This document shows, piece by piece, positions 6,144-11,512 of a stretch of 13,890 nucleotides of DNA; the stretch's first letter is position 1; each line of letters opens with the position of its first letter. Position numbers and translations under genes: made by a program. The notes under the pieces are model-generated. The model did no database searches. It was not told the DNA's origin and worked only from the letters and a program-made list of their open reading frames with translations. The stretch comes from WJKK01 sp964638225 (GTDB lineage: Bacteria > Patescibacteriota > WWE3 > UBA101185 > UBA10185), in assembly GCA_964638225.1 (NCBI GenBank), contig CAZWYL010000016.1, forward strand, positions 1 to 13,890, in the 5' to 3' direction.

Positions 6144-6220
6144 GGGCTCCTAGCTCAGGTGGTTAGAGCGCTTCAGTGACATTGAAGAGGTCACAGGTTC
6201 GAGTCCTGTGGAGCCCACCA
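6144..6220 (+). tRNA. tRNA-Val (anticodon GAC)
   Basis: A 77-base cloverleaf. The acceptor GGGCTCC pairs with GGAGCCC (6210-6216), the D stem is GCTC/GAGC, the anticodon stem CTTCA/TGAAG encloses GTGACAT with anticodon GAC at 6178-6180, and the T arm is ACAGG-TTCGAGT-CCTGT. Discriminator A and CCA are encoded. It has a full set of Watson-Crick stems; the identity follows from the anticodon. Confidence 0.96.
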
Positions 6221-6246
6221 GCAAAAATCGCGGAGCACTTTTTGCT
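6220..6246 (+). terminator. Hairpin immediately after tRNA-Val
   Basis: AGCAAAAA (6220-6227) pairs with TTTTTGCT (6239-6246) with an 11-base loop; the first base is the last A of the encoded CCA. It corresponds in place and sequence to the hairpin after tRNA-Leu. Confidence 0.5.
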
Positions 6247-6252
6247 GCGTTT

Positions 6253-6289
6253 AACAAAATGTAAGCGTGCTAATGCGAGCATTTTGTTA
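6253..6289 (+). repeat. Inverted repeat downstream of tRNA-Val
   Basis: The bases flanking this stem form TAACAAAATG (6252-6261) and CATTTTGTTA (6280-6289) with an 18-base loop. It is followed by a second stem, CAGGTTT/AAACCTG (6297-6314). A related stem (CAAGTTTT/AAAACTTG near 2708-2726) follows tRNA-Leu. Confidence 0.55.
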
Positions 6290-6330
6290 CACCTCACAGG
6301 TTTGCCAAAACCTGCGAAACTTAACGAACG

Positions 6331-6350
6331 AAGTAAGTTTAGGCAGCTAA
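6331..6350 (+). repeat. Direct repeat, copy 1
   Basis: AAGTAAGTTTAGGCAGCTAA; a copy with one mismatch lies at 6410-6429, 79 bases downstream. Between them sits an orphan CCACCAGCAAAAAT motif (6362-6375). Confidence 0.65.
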
Positions 6351-6409
6351 GTCATTTACTGCCACCAGCAAAAATTCGACTGAAAAGGAGAGTTTTGCGT
6401 GGGCTGTAC

Positions 6410-6429
6410 AAGTGAGTTTAGGCAGCTAA
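6410..6429 (+). repeat. Direct repeat, copy 2
   Basis: AAGTGAGTTTAGGCAGCTAA, one mismatch from the copy at 6331-6350. Confidence 0.65.
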
Positions 6430-6506
6430 CCTACCTAAATTTATCTTTCTACTAATCGAAGAAATCTATGAGTATTCAATAAGCAGTTTAATTTAAAAAA
6501 GATCAC

Positions 6507-6632
6507 CTATCTCATAGTATTGATATCTTGGCCTAATAATGATATAGTACCCGTATCAAAAGGATTATATTGTCATTGATCTAAATTCCATTTTGAAAGC
6601 ACTTTGATATCCAAAGAGTTATCAGATAACAT
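6507..6632 (-). pseudogene. Interrupted small minus-strand frame
   Basis: ATG at 6632 follows a GAGG Shine-Dalgarno-like site with a spacer much like that before the membrane protein at 12835. The frame reads 19 codons to a TGA (6573-6575), then continues for 21 codons (QYNPFDTGTISLLGQDINTMR) to a TAG. It may be a small gene broken by a stop. I do not recognise the product and the frame may be chance. Confidence 0.22.
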
Positions 6633-6648
6633 TTTTTTATCCTCTAAT

Positions 6649-6709
6649 CGACAATTCTTGCATAATATAGGAAAAGTTAATCTTTGCCTTTATTCTGCAG
6701 GAATTGTCG
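6649..6709. repeat. 61-base imperfect palindrome
   Basis: The 28-base arms at 6649-6676 and 6682-6709 surround the loop TTAAT. Twenty-four of 28 positions are Watson-Crick complementary and one more is a G-U pair. The outer part is CGACAATTC against GAATTGTCG. It ends 28 bases before the AGGAGG of the next gene and starts 16 bases from the minus-strand ATG at 6632. It could be an mRNA leader structure, a terminator of read-through from either side, or a small mobile repeat. Confidence 0.8.
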
Positions 6710-6737
6710 TTTCGTTTCCGTGAGTAGCTATAGCGCG

Positions 6738-6743
6738 AGGAGG
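6738..6743 (+). promoter_or_regulatory. Strong Shine-Dalgarno of the secreted protein
   Basis: AGGAGG five bases before ATG 6749. It fixes the start and contrasts with most genes in the window, which lack such a site. Confidence 0.85.
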
Positions 6744-6748
6744 AAACC

Positions 6749-8524
6749 ATGCGTGTGCGTAGAATAGTCGGGGCAGCAATGTTGGTGGCAGCCATCGTCG
6801 TTGCAATGGTTCTATCAACTGTACCCACCACCGCCCAATCCTCGGAGGATTTGCAATCCGAAGTTGAATATCGGGGCGGGGAGAATGGCAATTGGACGTA
6901 CTTTTGGGTCGATGTTCGTGTCTTCAAACCAGGATTTCTGAAAACCAAAAGTTATCCTGCCTGGTGCGCAGAAAAAAACAAGGATGTCCCCAGTTGGTAT
7001 GCGTTAGGCTCCGTAACAATGGTTACGGGACCCAAAGCTCAGAAGATACTTTATGCACATTCCCTTGCGCAGCAGGGCATGTTCTCAGTCATGGACATTC
7101 AAGAGGCCATTTGGTGGTGGGAAGAGTGGTGTACGCCCACAACTTGGAGTGTGGTGAATTACGTGGAGAACAACCTTCATAGTTGGCAACCACAGAAGGA
7201 TTGGTACTTGGTTCGGATCAGTCGCTGGGGTCGGCAAGATGTTCTTATTCCAATCTCAGTCGAGCGCCCGACACCAACCCCAACCAACACTCCTACAGCC
7301 ACAGCCACGCCAACTCCCACACCAGTAGGAGCTCTAAAAATAAACAAAAACTGGCACAGATCAGGCAGCTCGGGAGATCCCGATAAAGCTGTACGGCTAC
7401 GGGTGTGGCCCGCGGAATACGCTCCGCCTGAAAGTATTCCGATGCCAAAGCCGATGATTACACCAACGCCTCTACCGGAAGGGTGGACGAGAATTTTTAT
7501 CCCCATCGTGGCGAGGGATTACTACCCGCCGACTATTTTCACAATACCGGCTGGAGAGAGTTCCATCTGTATAGATGGATTAATTCCGGGGGATAAGGTT
7601 ATAGAGGAGGAAGAAGTAAAAGGCTTCGGAGCCTTGGTAAAAAGGATTTTGGTTCGGATTCTTCCGAACACCTCGTGTGAGGAAGGGAACGCCGCAAGCG
7701 TAACCTTTAACAACATTGAAACGCCCTCACCAACCCCAAGCCCGACACCAACGAATACACCCACACCAACACCAACGAATACACCCACGCCAACACCAAC
7801 GAATACACCCACGCCCACGCCGACAAACACGCCGAGTCCAACGCCGACGAACACACCGACGAACACACCCACGCCGACGTCGACTCCTACAAAGGAACCC
7901 CAAAACGTGGACTTGATAATGGAAGTCCTGGCGATTGATCCACCGGACGAAGACGGAAGCAATCGAGAACCGCTTCCTCCGGACCGAGCTCCCAACCAAA
8001 TCGATGAAAAAAACCTGGAAGCTCTCACAACATTCATTGAGGGCGGCGAAAAGGGAAGCTTGGGGATTGATCTCCCAGATAGTCCGGCTGGGGGAGATCT
8101 CACGATAATCGGCATCATCAACAACACAACAAACGAGATCGATTATCTTTTGGTCACCTCCGATTACTGGGCTGACAACGAAGAAACCGGAGAATTCAGG
8201 CATTTTCGGTTTCAAGTACCTCAATACGTGATAGAAGACGCCTCACCGAAAACGCCTACAATACGCAACGGCGATTTCTACCAAGGAGAGGCTTACTGGC
8301 AAATCAGCAATACCTCCTGTAAAGGAGAGGTCGTCACCATCGCCGGTGCGCCAGCTCTCAGGCTGGGGGCCACTAACACCGGAATAGAGTGTTACTCCAG
8401 TGCGCGGCAAAATCTGAGCCCAAACTACTCGTTGTATCTGGGTGTATACAACGATGGGGTTCAGTACTACCAATGCACATACCTGTATGACTTTTTCAGG
8501 GGAATAGCAATCGTGCCTCGGTAG
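6749..8524 (+). CDS. Secreted modular surface protein with probable thioester domain and PT-rich linkers
   Basis: A 591-residue exported protein. Residues 1-30 form a clear signal peptide (RVRR, hydrophobic core, TTAQ). Residues about 40-170 resemble a thioester domain of bacterial adhesins. Cys73 in YPAWCAE and Gln118 in MDIQEAIWW fit the Cys and Gln that form the internal Cys-Gln bond, with a helical AQKILYAHSLAQQG between them. A first PT linker (173-193) leads to a Cna-B-like beta domain (about 196-322, ending VTFNN). A long linker (325-384) of repeated PTPTPTNT units follows. The last 200 residues begin with an unassigned domain and end with a carbohydrate-binding-like stretch (NGDFYQGEAYW). 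No LPxTG motif or membrane anchor is visible, so attachment is unclear. The gene is richer in GC than its neighbours and is flanked by strong hairpins, which suggests transfer. Domain calls are by motif reading. Confidence 0.8.
   Translation: MRVRRIVGAAMLVAAIVVAMVLSTVPTTAQSSEDLQSEVEYRGGENGNWTYFWVDVRVFKPGFLKTKSYPAWCAEKNKDVPSWYALGSVTMVTGPKAQKILYAHSLAQQGMFSVMDIQEAIWWWEEWCTPTTWSVVNYVENNLHSWQPQKDWYLVRISRWGRQDVLIPISVERPTPTPTNTPTATATPTPTPVGALKINKNWHRSGSSGDPDKAVRLRVWPAEYAPPESIPMPKPMITPTPLPEGWTRIFIPIVARDYYPPTIFTIPAGESSICIDGLIPGDKVIEEEEVKGFGALVKRILVRILPNTSCEEGNAASVTFNNIETPSPTPSPTPTNTPTPTPTNTPTPTPTNTPTPTPTNTPSPTPTNTPTNTPTPTSTPTKEPQNVDLIMEVLAIDPPDEDGSNREPLPPDRAPNQIDEKNLEALTTFIEGGEKGSLGIDLPDSPAGGDLTIIGIINNTTNEIDYLLVTSDYWADNEETGEFRHFRFQVPQYVIEDASPKTPTIRNGDFYQGEAYWQISNTSCKGEVVTIAGAPALRLGATNTGIECYSSARQNLSPNYSLYLGVYNDGVQYYQCTYLYDFFRGIAIVPR
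7721..7891 (+). repeat. Tandem PT/NT-encoding repeat
   Basis: Degenerate 24-base units encoding PTPTPTNT form a proline-threonine linker in the secreted protein (residues 325-381). A shorter block lies at about 7265-7327. Such arrays expand and contract by slippage and are probable stalks for surface display. Confidence 0.85.
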
Positions 8525-8540
8525 TCAACTAAGTCGTTAT

Positions 8541-8585
8541 CACTGCGAGAAGTGAGGATTAAGCCCCACCCCATTTCTCGCAGTG
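8541..8585 (+). terminator. Strong hairpin after the secreted-protein gene
   Basis: CACTGCGAGAA (8541-8551) and TTCTCGCAGTG (8575-8585) pair perfectly and the stem extends inward with GTG/CAT and GG/CC. There is no T tract, so it may be a stabilising 3' end or a terminator of another type. Confidence 0.65.
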
Positions 8586-8740
8586 AACATTACAAGAAGA
8601 ACACATACTGCCAACTAAAATTACCTCTAAAAACTCTTTGAGAATCTATTCAGACAAATTCATTTACTAATTCAATACCGACAAAAAAAGCTGAGGAAAA
8701 TAAAACATTGCACCACCAAATATTATCCAAATAAATATAG

Positions 8741-8746
8741 TATAAT
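8741..8746 (+). promoter_or_regulatory. -10 box of the GerMN-domain gene
   Basis: A perfect TATAAT ending 9 bases before ATG 8756, the same spacing as at tig. No good -35 is seen. The predicted leader is about 3 bases. Confidence 0.6.
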
Positions 8747-8755
8747 AACCCCATT

Positions 8756-9382
8756 ATGGAAGAAAACACCAAAAACAAAACCATCATCTCCATAGCACTT
8801 ATAATCGCCTCCCTAATCATAGGAGGGGTTAGCTACTATCTATATCAAAATCGAGAAAGTGTAGAAACTACGGGGCCTAAAACTAGAGAGGTTTCCGGAG
8901 AGAAAGACGCAACGGAAGAAGAAAATGACATCGTAACTCCTACAGTTACAATGCCAAAACCCGCTCTAGAAGAAGATGAAATTGCCGTGTATTTTGTAGA
9001 TGTAGAGAACCAGAGAAATATTGACGAAACTTTCGGCTGCGGGGATAGTCTCTCATACCTAACCCAAAACCTAGAGAATGAAGAAATCACTCTAGAAGAA
9101 AAAATTGAGAGCGCAGTGAATTTTCTCATAACGGCAAACGATCAATATGTAGGAAAAGGGGGACTATACAACGCTTTCTACCAATCAAATCTTTCCATTA
9201 ACAGAGTAGAAATAGAAGATTCCACAGCAAATGTCTATCTAACCGGGGAACTTGAACTTGCGGGAACCTGCGACAATCCCAGAATCAGAGCACAGCTTGA
9301 AAACACCATAACTCAATTCGATGAAATAGACGACAGTGAAATTTATCTGAATGAAGTTTCTTTAGATCTCTCACTTAATTAA
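8756..9382 (+). CDS. Membrane-anchored GerMN-domain protein
   Basis: A 208-residue protein with one N-terminal membrane segment (residues about 9-30) and an acidic, threonine- and proline-containing spacer (about 40-75). Residues about 76-205 match the GerMN pattern: IAVYFVDV, a helix with EEKIESAVNFLI, GLYNAF, a strand with VEIEDSTANVYLTGEL, then GTCDNPRIRAQLENTITQF and a final strand IYLNEVSL. GerMN domains occur in spore germination protein GerM and in many non-sporulating bacteria, where they are extracytoplasmic and probably peptidoglycan-associated. Here the organism need not sporulate. A perfect TATAAT ends 9 bases before ATG and there is no Shine-Dalgarno, so the message is probably leaderless. 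A hairpin follows at 9397-9424. Confidence 0.85.
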   Translation: MEENTKNKTIISIALIIASLIIGGVSYYLYQNRESVETTGPKTREVSGEKDATEEENDIVTPTVTMPKPALEEDEIAVYFVDVENQRNIDETFGCGDSLSYLTQNLENEEITLEEKIESAVNFLITANDQYVGKGGLYNAFYQSNLSINRVEIEDSTANVYLTGELELAGTCDNPRIRAQLENTITQFDEIDDSEIYLNEVSLDLSLN

Positions 9383-9396
9383 AAAACATTCTGCTA

Positions 9397-9424
9397 AGAG
9401 CGGTGCCGCTGAACACCACGCTCT
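9397..9424. terminator. Hairpin between the GerMN gene and the next promoter
   Basis: AGAGCG-GTG (9397-9405) pairs with CAC (9414-9416) and CGCTCT (9419-9424) with a 2-base bulge. On the minus strand it is followed within a few bases by a T run; on the plus strand it is not. Confidence 0.45.
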
Positions 9425-9430
9425 CAAAAA

Positions 9431-9459
9431 TTGACAGAATAAAGAGTACATGCTATAAA
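9431..9459 (+). promoter_or_regulatory. Near-consensus promoter of the 60-residue orphan
   Basis: TTGACA (9431-9436), a 17-base spacer, and TATAAA (9454-9459) preceded by TGc, an extended -10. This is the best promoter in the window. The predicted start is near 9466, giving a leader of about 68 bases with a small GTGAG/CTCAC hairpin (9470-9487). Confidence 0.8.
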
Positions 9460-9533
9460 AAGGCGCGAAGTGAGGTTGTTTACTCACAAGGGTGGCACTA
9501 AAATCTCAAAATAGTAACCAAAGGAGGCACATC

Positions 9534-9716
9534 GTGACAGGTCCTTGGGACGAAGACGACACTCAGGAATGGGCAGATGAACAATACGATGAAAAATCCT
9601 CAATTTCGGACGTGAAGAGCGCCTGGCACGGCGCCCGAAACGATGCACAGGACTACAGCCGTGACACCGGAGCGGACAGAACGTCCGACTGGGATCGTGA
9701 TCGATCCGAGAAGTAG
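9534..9716 (+). CDS. Small charged orphan protein (60 residues)
   Basis: A very hydrophilic, acidic protein beginning TGPWDEDDTQEWADEQYDE and ending DWDRDRSEK, with no hydrophobic segment and no recognised family. The start is GTG at 9534 because AAAGGAGG lies six bases before it; the frame extends to a GTG at 9492 but that has no ribosome site. It is preceded by the strongest promoter in the window, so it may be well expressed. Codon choice is richer in GC than in most neighbours, like the other Shine-Dalgarno-led genes here. A CAGTTT/AAACTG stem (9739-9759) follows. It could be an intrinsically disordered protein; I cannot name a function. Confidence 0.65.
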   Translation: MTGPWDEDDTQEWADEQYDEKSSISDVKSAWHGARNDAQDYSRDTGADRTSDWDRDRSEK

Positions 9717-9789
9717 GCGTACCCGAAGGAAGAGAATTCAGTTTTTGCCACCGAAACTGGAAACCCTTCCTCCTAGTCTCTCAATAAAA

Positions 9790-10065
9790 ATGCTAAAGAA
9801 AATTAACAAAGAAGAAACACAAACCTTTATAAATCTCCTTGAACTTGTTCAAGCAGTGGCGAGTAAATACGAGGGAGATAACCTTGAAACTGTGGGGATG
9901 GCTGGATTAAAAAAAGGTCTTGAATCTTACTTAAAAAACGAAAGATGGAATGAAAATTATAAAATAGGCATTTATCTTTCTTGGTGGATCAAAACAGCTA
10001 TAGAAGCTCACTTGGAAATTGATAATGAAGATACTAGAGCCTGGTTCAATAAAACCAACAAATAA
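9790..10065 (+). CDS. Small protein resembling sigma-70 region 2
   Basis: A 91-residue protein. Its central part, GLKKGLESYLKNERWN...IGIYLSWWIKTAIEAHL (residues about 39-75), follows the pattern of sigma-70 region 2.2-2.4. There, 'GL..A...YD...G..FSTYA.WWIR.AI' binds the RNA polymerase clamp and the -10 element. The WWIK motif at 65-68 is the most telling. Region 3 and 4 are absent, so it is not a complete sigma factor. The frame extends upstream to 9643 but that part overlaps the charged orphan in another frame, and ATG 9790 gives a compact domain. No Shine-Dalgarno is seen. It might be a truncated sigma factor, a decoy or regulator of polymerase, or an unrelated helical protein. Confidence 0.6.
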   Translation: MLKKINKEETQTFINLLELVQAVASKYEGDNLETVGMAGLKKGLESYLKNERWNENYKIGIYLSWWIKTAIEAHLEIDNEDTRAWFNKTNK

Positions 10066-10125
10066 AACCACCAACCTCTTACCGAAAACTTACACACTTC
10101 CCAAAAAACTCTAACCCTAAAAGAT

Positions 10126-10131
10126 TAAAAT
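10126..10131 (+). promoter_or_regulatory. -10 box of the PsbP-like gene
   Basis: TAAAAT ending 6 bases before ATG 10138, which would place the start at the ATG itself. No -35 is evident. Confidence 0.4.
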
Positions 10132-10137
10132 AAAATC

Positions 10138-10773
10138 ATGGAAAAAATATTAATAGCTTCAATGGCGTTGCTTATGGTTTCCTTAGGCACCTGCTTTTAC
10201 GTACAAAATTCTGACTTCTTTCACCTAAAGCGAGAGGAAAAAAGAACCAATAATGATAATGAACCTCTCGACGAAAAAGATCAAAAGGATCAGGAAGAAG
10301 GCACCCCTCTGGTGCCAACTACATTCGACAATGTCTACATCAGCCAAGAGGCAGGCTTCCACATGGAATACCCGGAGGAAGTAACAATAGAAGAAAAAGC
10401 AAGTGGCTACACTTCATTCTATCTATCTGGACCTACACAAAGAGAAGACACAGAATTCTACGATGGAATTAGCATTAGAATTCAACAAGAAGAATTAGAG
10501 GAAGGTATAACCCTGGAAAAACAAGCCCAAACACTTGCAGAACAGGATAGTGAGTTAGGAGAGGTAACAGAGGAAGTTCAGGAAGTGACGCTAAATGGAG
10601 TACAAGGTTATACTTATAGCTCCCAAACTATTGGATCAGAGATTACCTCTTATCTGTTGGAATATCCTGACTCTAACCAATATCTTCACGTAATAAACGG
10701 AACCGCAGACCCAGAAAATCAAGGCTATGAAAAAACTGCTCAGCAAATGCTGGAAACAATAGAACTTTTATAA
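10138..10773 (+). CDS. Membrane-anchored PsbP-like protein
   Basis: A 211-residue protein with one N-terminal membrane segment (residues 3-21, with a Cys at 19 that could be a lipobox), an acidic low-complexity spacer (about 32-60), and an extracytoplasmic domain (about 63-211). The domain pattern, YISQEAGFHMEYPEEVTI followed by strands and a central loop and ending EKTAQQMLETIEL, resembles PsbP-like domains found in many small membrane-anchored proteins. These domains are known outside photosynthesis and here the role is unknown. The start is predicted to be leaderless because a TAAAAT lies 6 bases before ATG and no Shine-Dalgarno is present. It is followed by the RHH-MazF module. Confidence 0.7.
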   Translation: MEKILIASMALLMVSLGTCFYVQNSDFFHLKREEKRTNNDNEPLDEKDQKDQEEGTPLVPTTFDNVYISQEAGFHMEYPEEVTIEEKASGYTSFYLSGPTQREDTEFYDGISIRIQQEELEEGITLEKQAQTLAEQDSELGEVTEEVQEVTLNGVQGYTYSSQTIGSEITSYLLEYPDSNQYLHVINGTADPENQGYEKTAQQMLETIELL

Positions 10774-10798
10774 AGCCAAATTGTTGAAACACTATCCT

Positions 10799-10818
10799 AT
10801 GTGTATAATCATACACAT
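10799..10818 (+). promoter_or_regulatory. Palindromic operator over the -10 box and antitoxin start codon
   Basis: ATGTGTAT (10799-10806) and ATACACAT (10811-10818) are perfect 8-base arms around AATC. The -10 box TATAAT (10804-10809) is inside and the right arm includes the first two bases of ATG 10817. TTGTTG at 10781-10786 is a weak -35 with 17-base spacing. Autorepression by the RHH antitoxin is inferred. Confidence 0.7.
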
Positions 10819-11143
10819 GGATAAAAATCAAAAAAGTAAAAGTATCTATAAAACTCCCAAGAAACAAGCGCTGGTGCTTAAAGAAATTGCCAATGCCTTA
10901 GAGTACGGTACAGTAAAAGCGGACAAGAGAATTCAAGTGGTAATGCCTTCAGAAGTTGTTGAAGCCCTAGATAGGGAATTCCCGGACGTAAATAGAAGCA
11001 AACTTTTAACCCGCATAGCTGTAGATGTCCTACTAAAAAAATTAAAATATAAAGATAAACCTGAACTGGATGATTGGATTTCTGCAGAGCAGGAGGACCT
11101 TGATACTATGTGGGATTATTTAGAGGGACGCGAAAGTGAGTAA
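10817..11143 (+). CDS. Ribbon-helix-helix antitoxin
   Basis: A 108-residue protein, antitoxin of the adjacent MazF/PemK toxin. Its core, KRIQVVMPSEVVEALDREFPDVNRSKLLTRIAVDVLL (residues about 38-73), has the ribbon-helix-helix pattern: a short strand, a helix, an 'NRSK' turn and a second helix. The acidic C terminus (about 80-108, with DDWISAEQEDLDTMW) is a likely toxin-binding tail. I chose ATG 10817 rather than the upstream ATG 10781 because the palindrome and -10 box end at it and it has only a short leader. It overlaps the toxin by eight bases (GTGAGTAA). It probably represses its own operon through the operator at 10799-10818. Confidence 0.82.
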   Translation: MDKNQKSKSIYKTPKKQALVLKEIANALEYGTVKADKRIQVVMPSEVVEALDREFPDVNRSKLLTRIAVDVLLKKLKYKDKPELDDWISAEQEDLDTMWDYLEGRESE

Positions 11144-11495
11144 ACTAAAAGAACCCTTAAAATTTGGTAATGTATACTTAGTTAGATTTCACCCATCTTA
11201 CGGCCAAGAATTTAAAAAATTCAGACCGGCTGTAATTCTAAGTTCTAAAATTAATCAAATTGACAATAGATTCACTTTGATAGCTCCATTAACCTCTGAC
11301 ATTGAAACCTTAAATAAGCACGAAATTATTGTACCTAAACTACCTTTCCTAAATAAAAAAAGCGTAATAATTGCCTGGTATATGAGAACAGTAGACGTAA
11401 ATAGATTAGAACTTAAACTGGGAACTCTTCCAGATGGAATTAAGCATAAGTTAAAAGAAAAACTAGCTAAACTCATCGGGCATGTGCAAAAATAA
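11136..11495 (+). CDS. MazF/PemK-family endoribonuclease toxin
   Basis: A 119-residue protein with the PemK/MazF beta-barrel pattern. It has 'FGNVYLVRFHPSYGQEFKKFRPAVILS' at residues 10-36, where the family has G.vy.v.f.p..G.E..K.RPavi. It then continues with strands IAPLTSDI and EIIVP and a C-terminal helix. Members cut mRNA at short sequence motifs and are held inactive by the cognate antitoxin. The start is GTG 11136, overlapping the antitoxin stop by eight bases, so it is translationally coupled. There is no separate ribosome site. The family assignment is strong; the target sequence cannot be read from the sequence. Confidence 0.88.
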   Translation: MSKLKEPLKFGNVYLVRFHPSYGQEFKKFRPAVILSSKINQIDNRFTLIAPLTSDIETLNKHEIIVPKLPFLNKKSVIIAWYMRTVDVNRLELKLGTLPDGIKHKLKEKLAKLIGHVQK

Positions 11496-11500
11496 GCTGA

Positions 11501-11506
11501 TACAAT
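11501..11506 (+). promoter_or_regulatory. -10 box of the glycosyltransferase gene
   Basis: TACAAT ending 6 bases before ATG 11513, so transcription would start at the ATG. No -35 is clear. Confidence 0.4.
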
Positions 11507-11512
11507 AACCTC

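Larger units (their letters stand above)
6221..6748. other. Hairpin- and repeat-rich intergenic region
   Basis: No convincing intact gene is present. From left to right it holds the tRNA-Val trailer hairpins, the 20-base direct repeats with an orphan tRNA-end motif, an AT-rich stretch with a disrupted minus-strand frame (6507-6632), two small adjacent palindromes (CTTTG/CAAAG at 6602-6616 and GTTATC-A-GATAAC at 6618-6630), a 61-base imperfect palindrome (6649-6709), and the Shine-Dalgarno of the next gene. Confidence 0.6.

Noticed and set aside
6176..6415. Open frame starting inside tRNA-Val and running through the trailer.
   Set aside because: It begins in the tRNA and crosses several hairpins; no ribosome site or recognisable product.
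6327..6429. CRISPR-like array from the two 20-base repeats.
   Set aside because: Only two copies, and the intervening 59 bases contain a tRNA-end motif and hairpin; no cas genes are present.
7522..8224. Long open frames on both strands over the PT-repeat region.
   Set aside because: They are side effects of the low-complexity CCA/ACC repeat and of higher GC; the plus frame has the signal peptide and ribosome site.
6213..8730. A matching right attachment site for an element integrated at tRNA-Val.
   Set aside because: I found no second full copy of GCCCACCAGCAAAAATC downstream and no integrase, so integration is not supported.
9487..9500. AAGGGTGGCAC in the leader of the 60-residue orphan resembles the T-box consensus GGGTGGNAC.
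   Set aside because: The leader is only about 68 bases, too short for stem I and specifier loop, no CCGCG follows, and the downstream gene is not amino-acid related.
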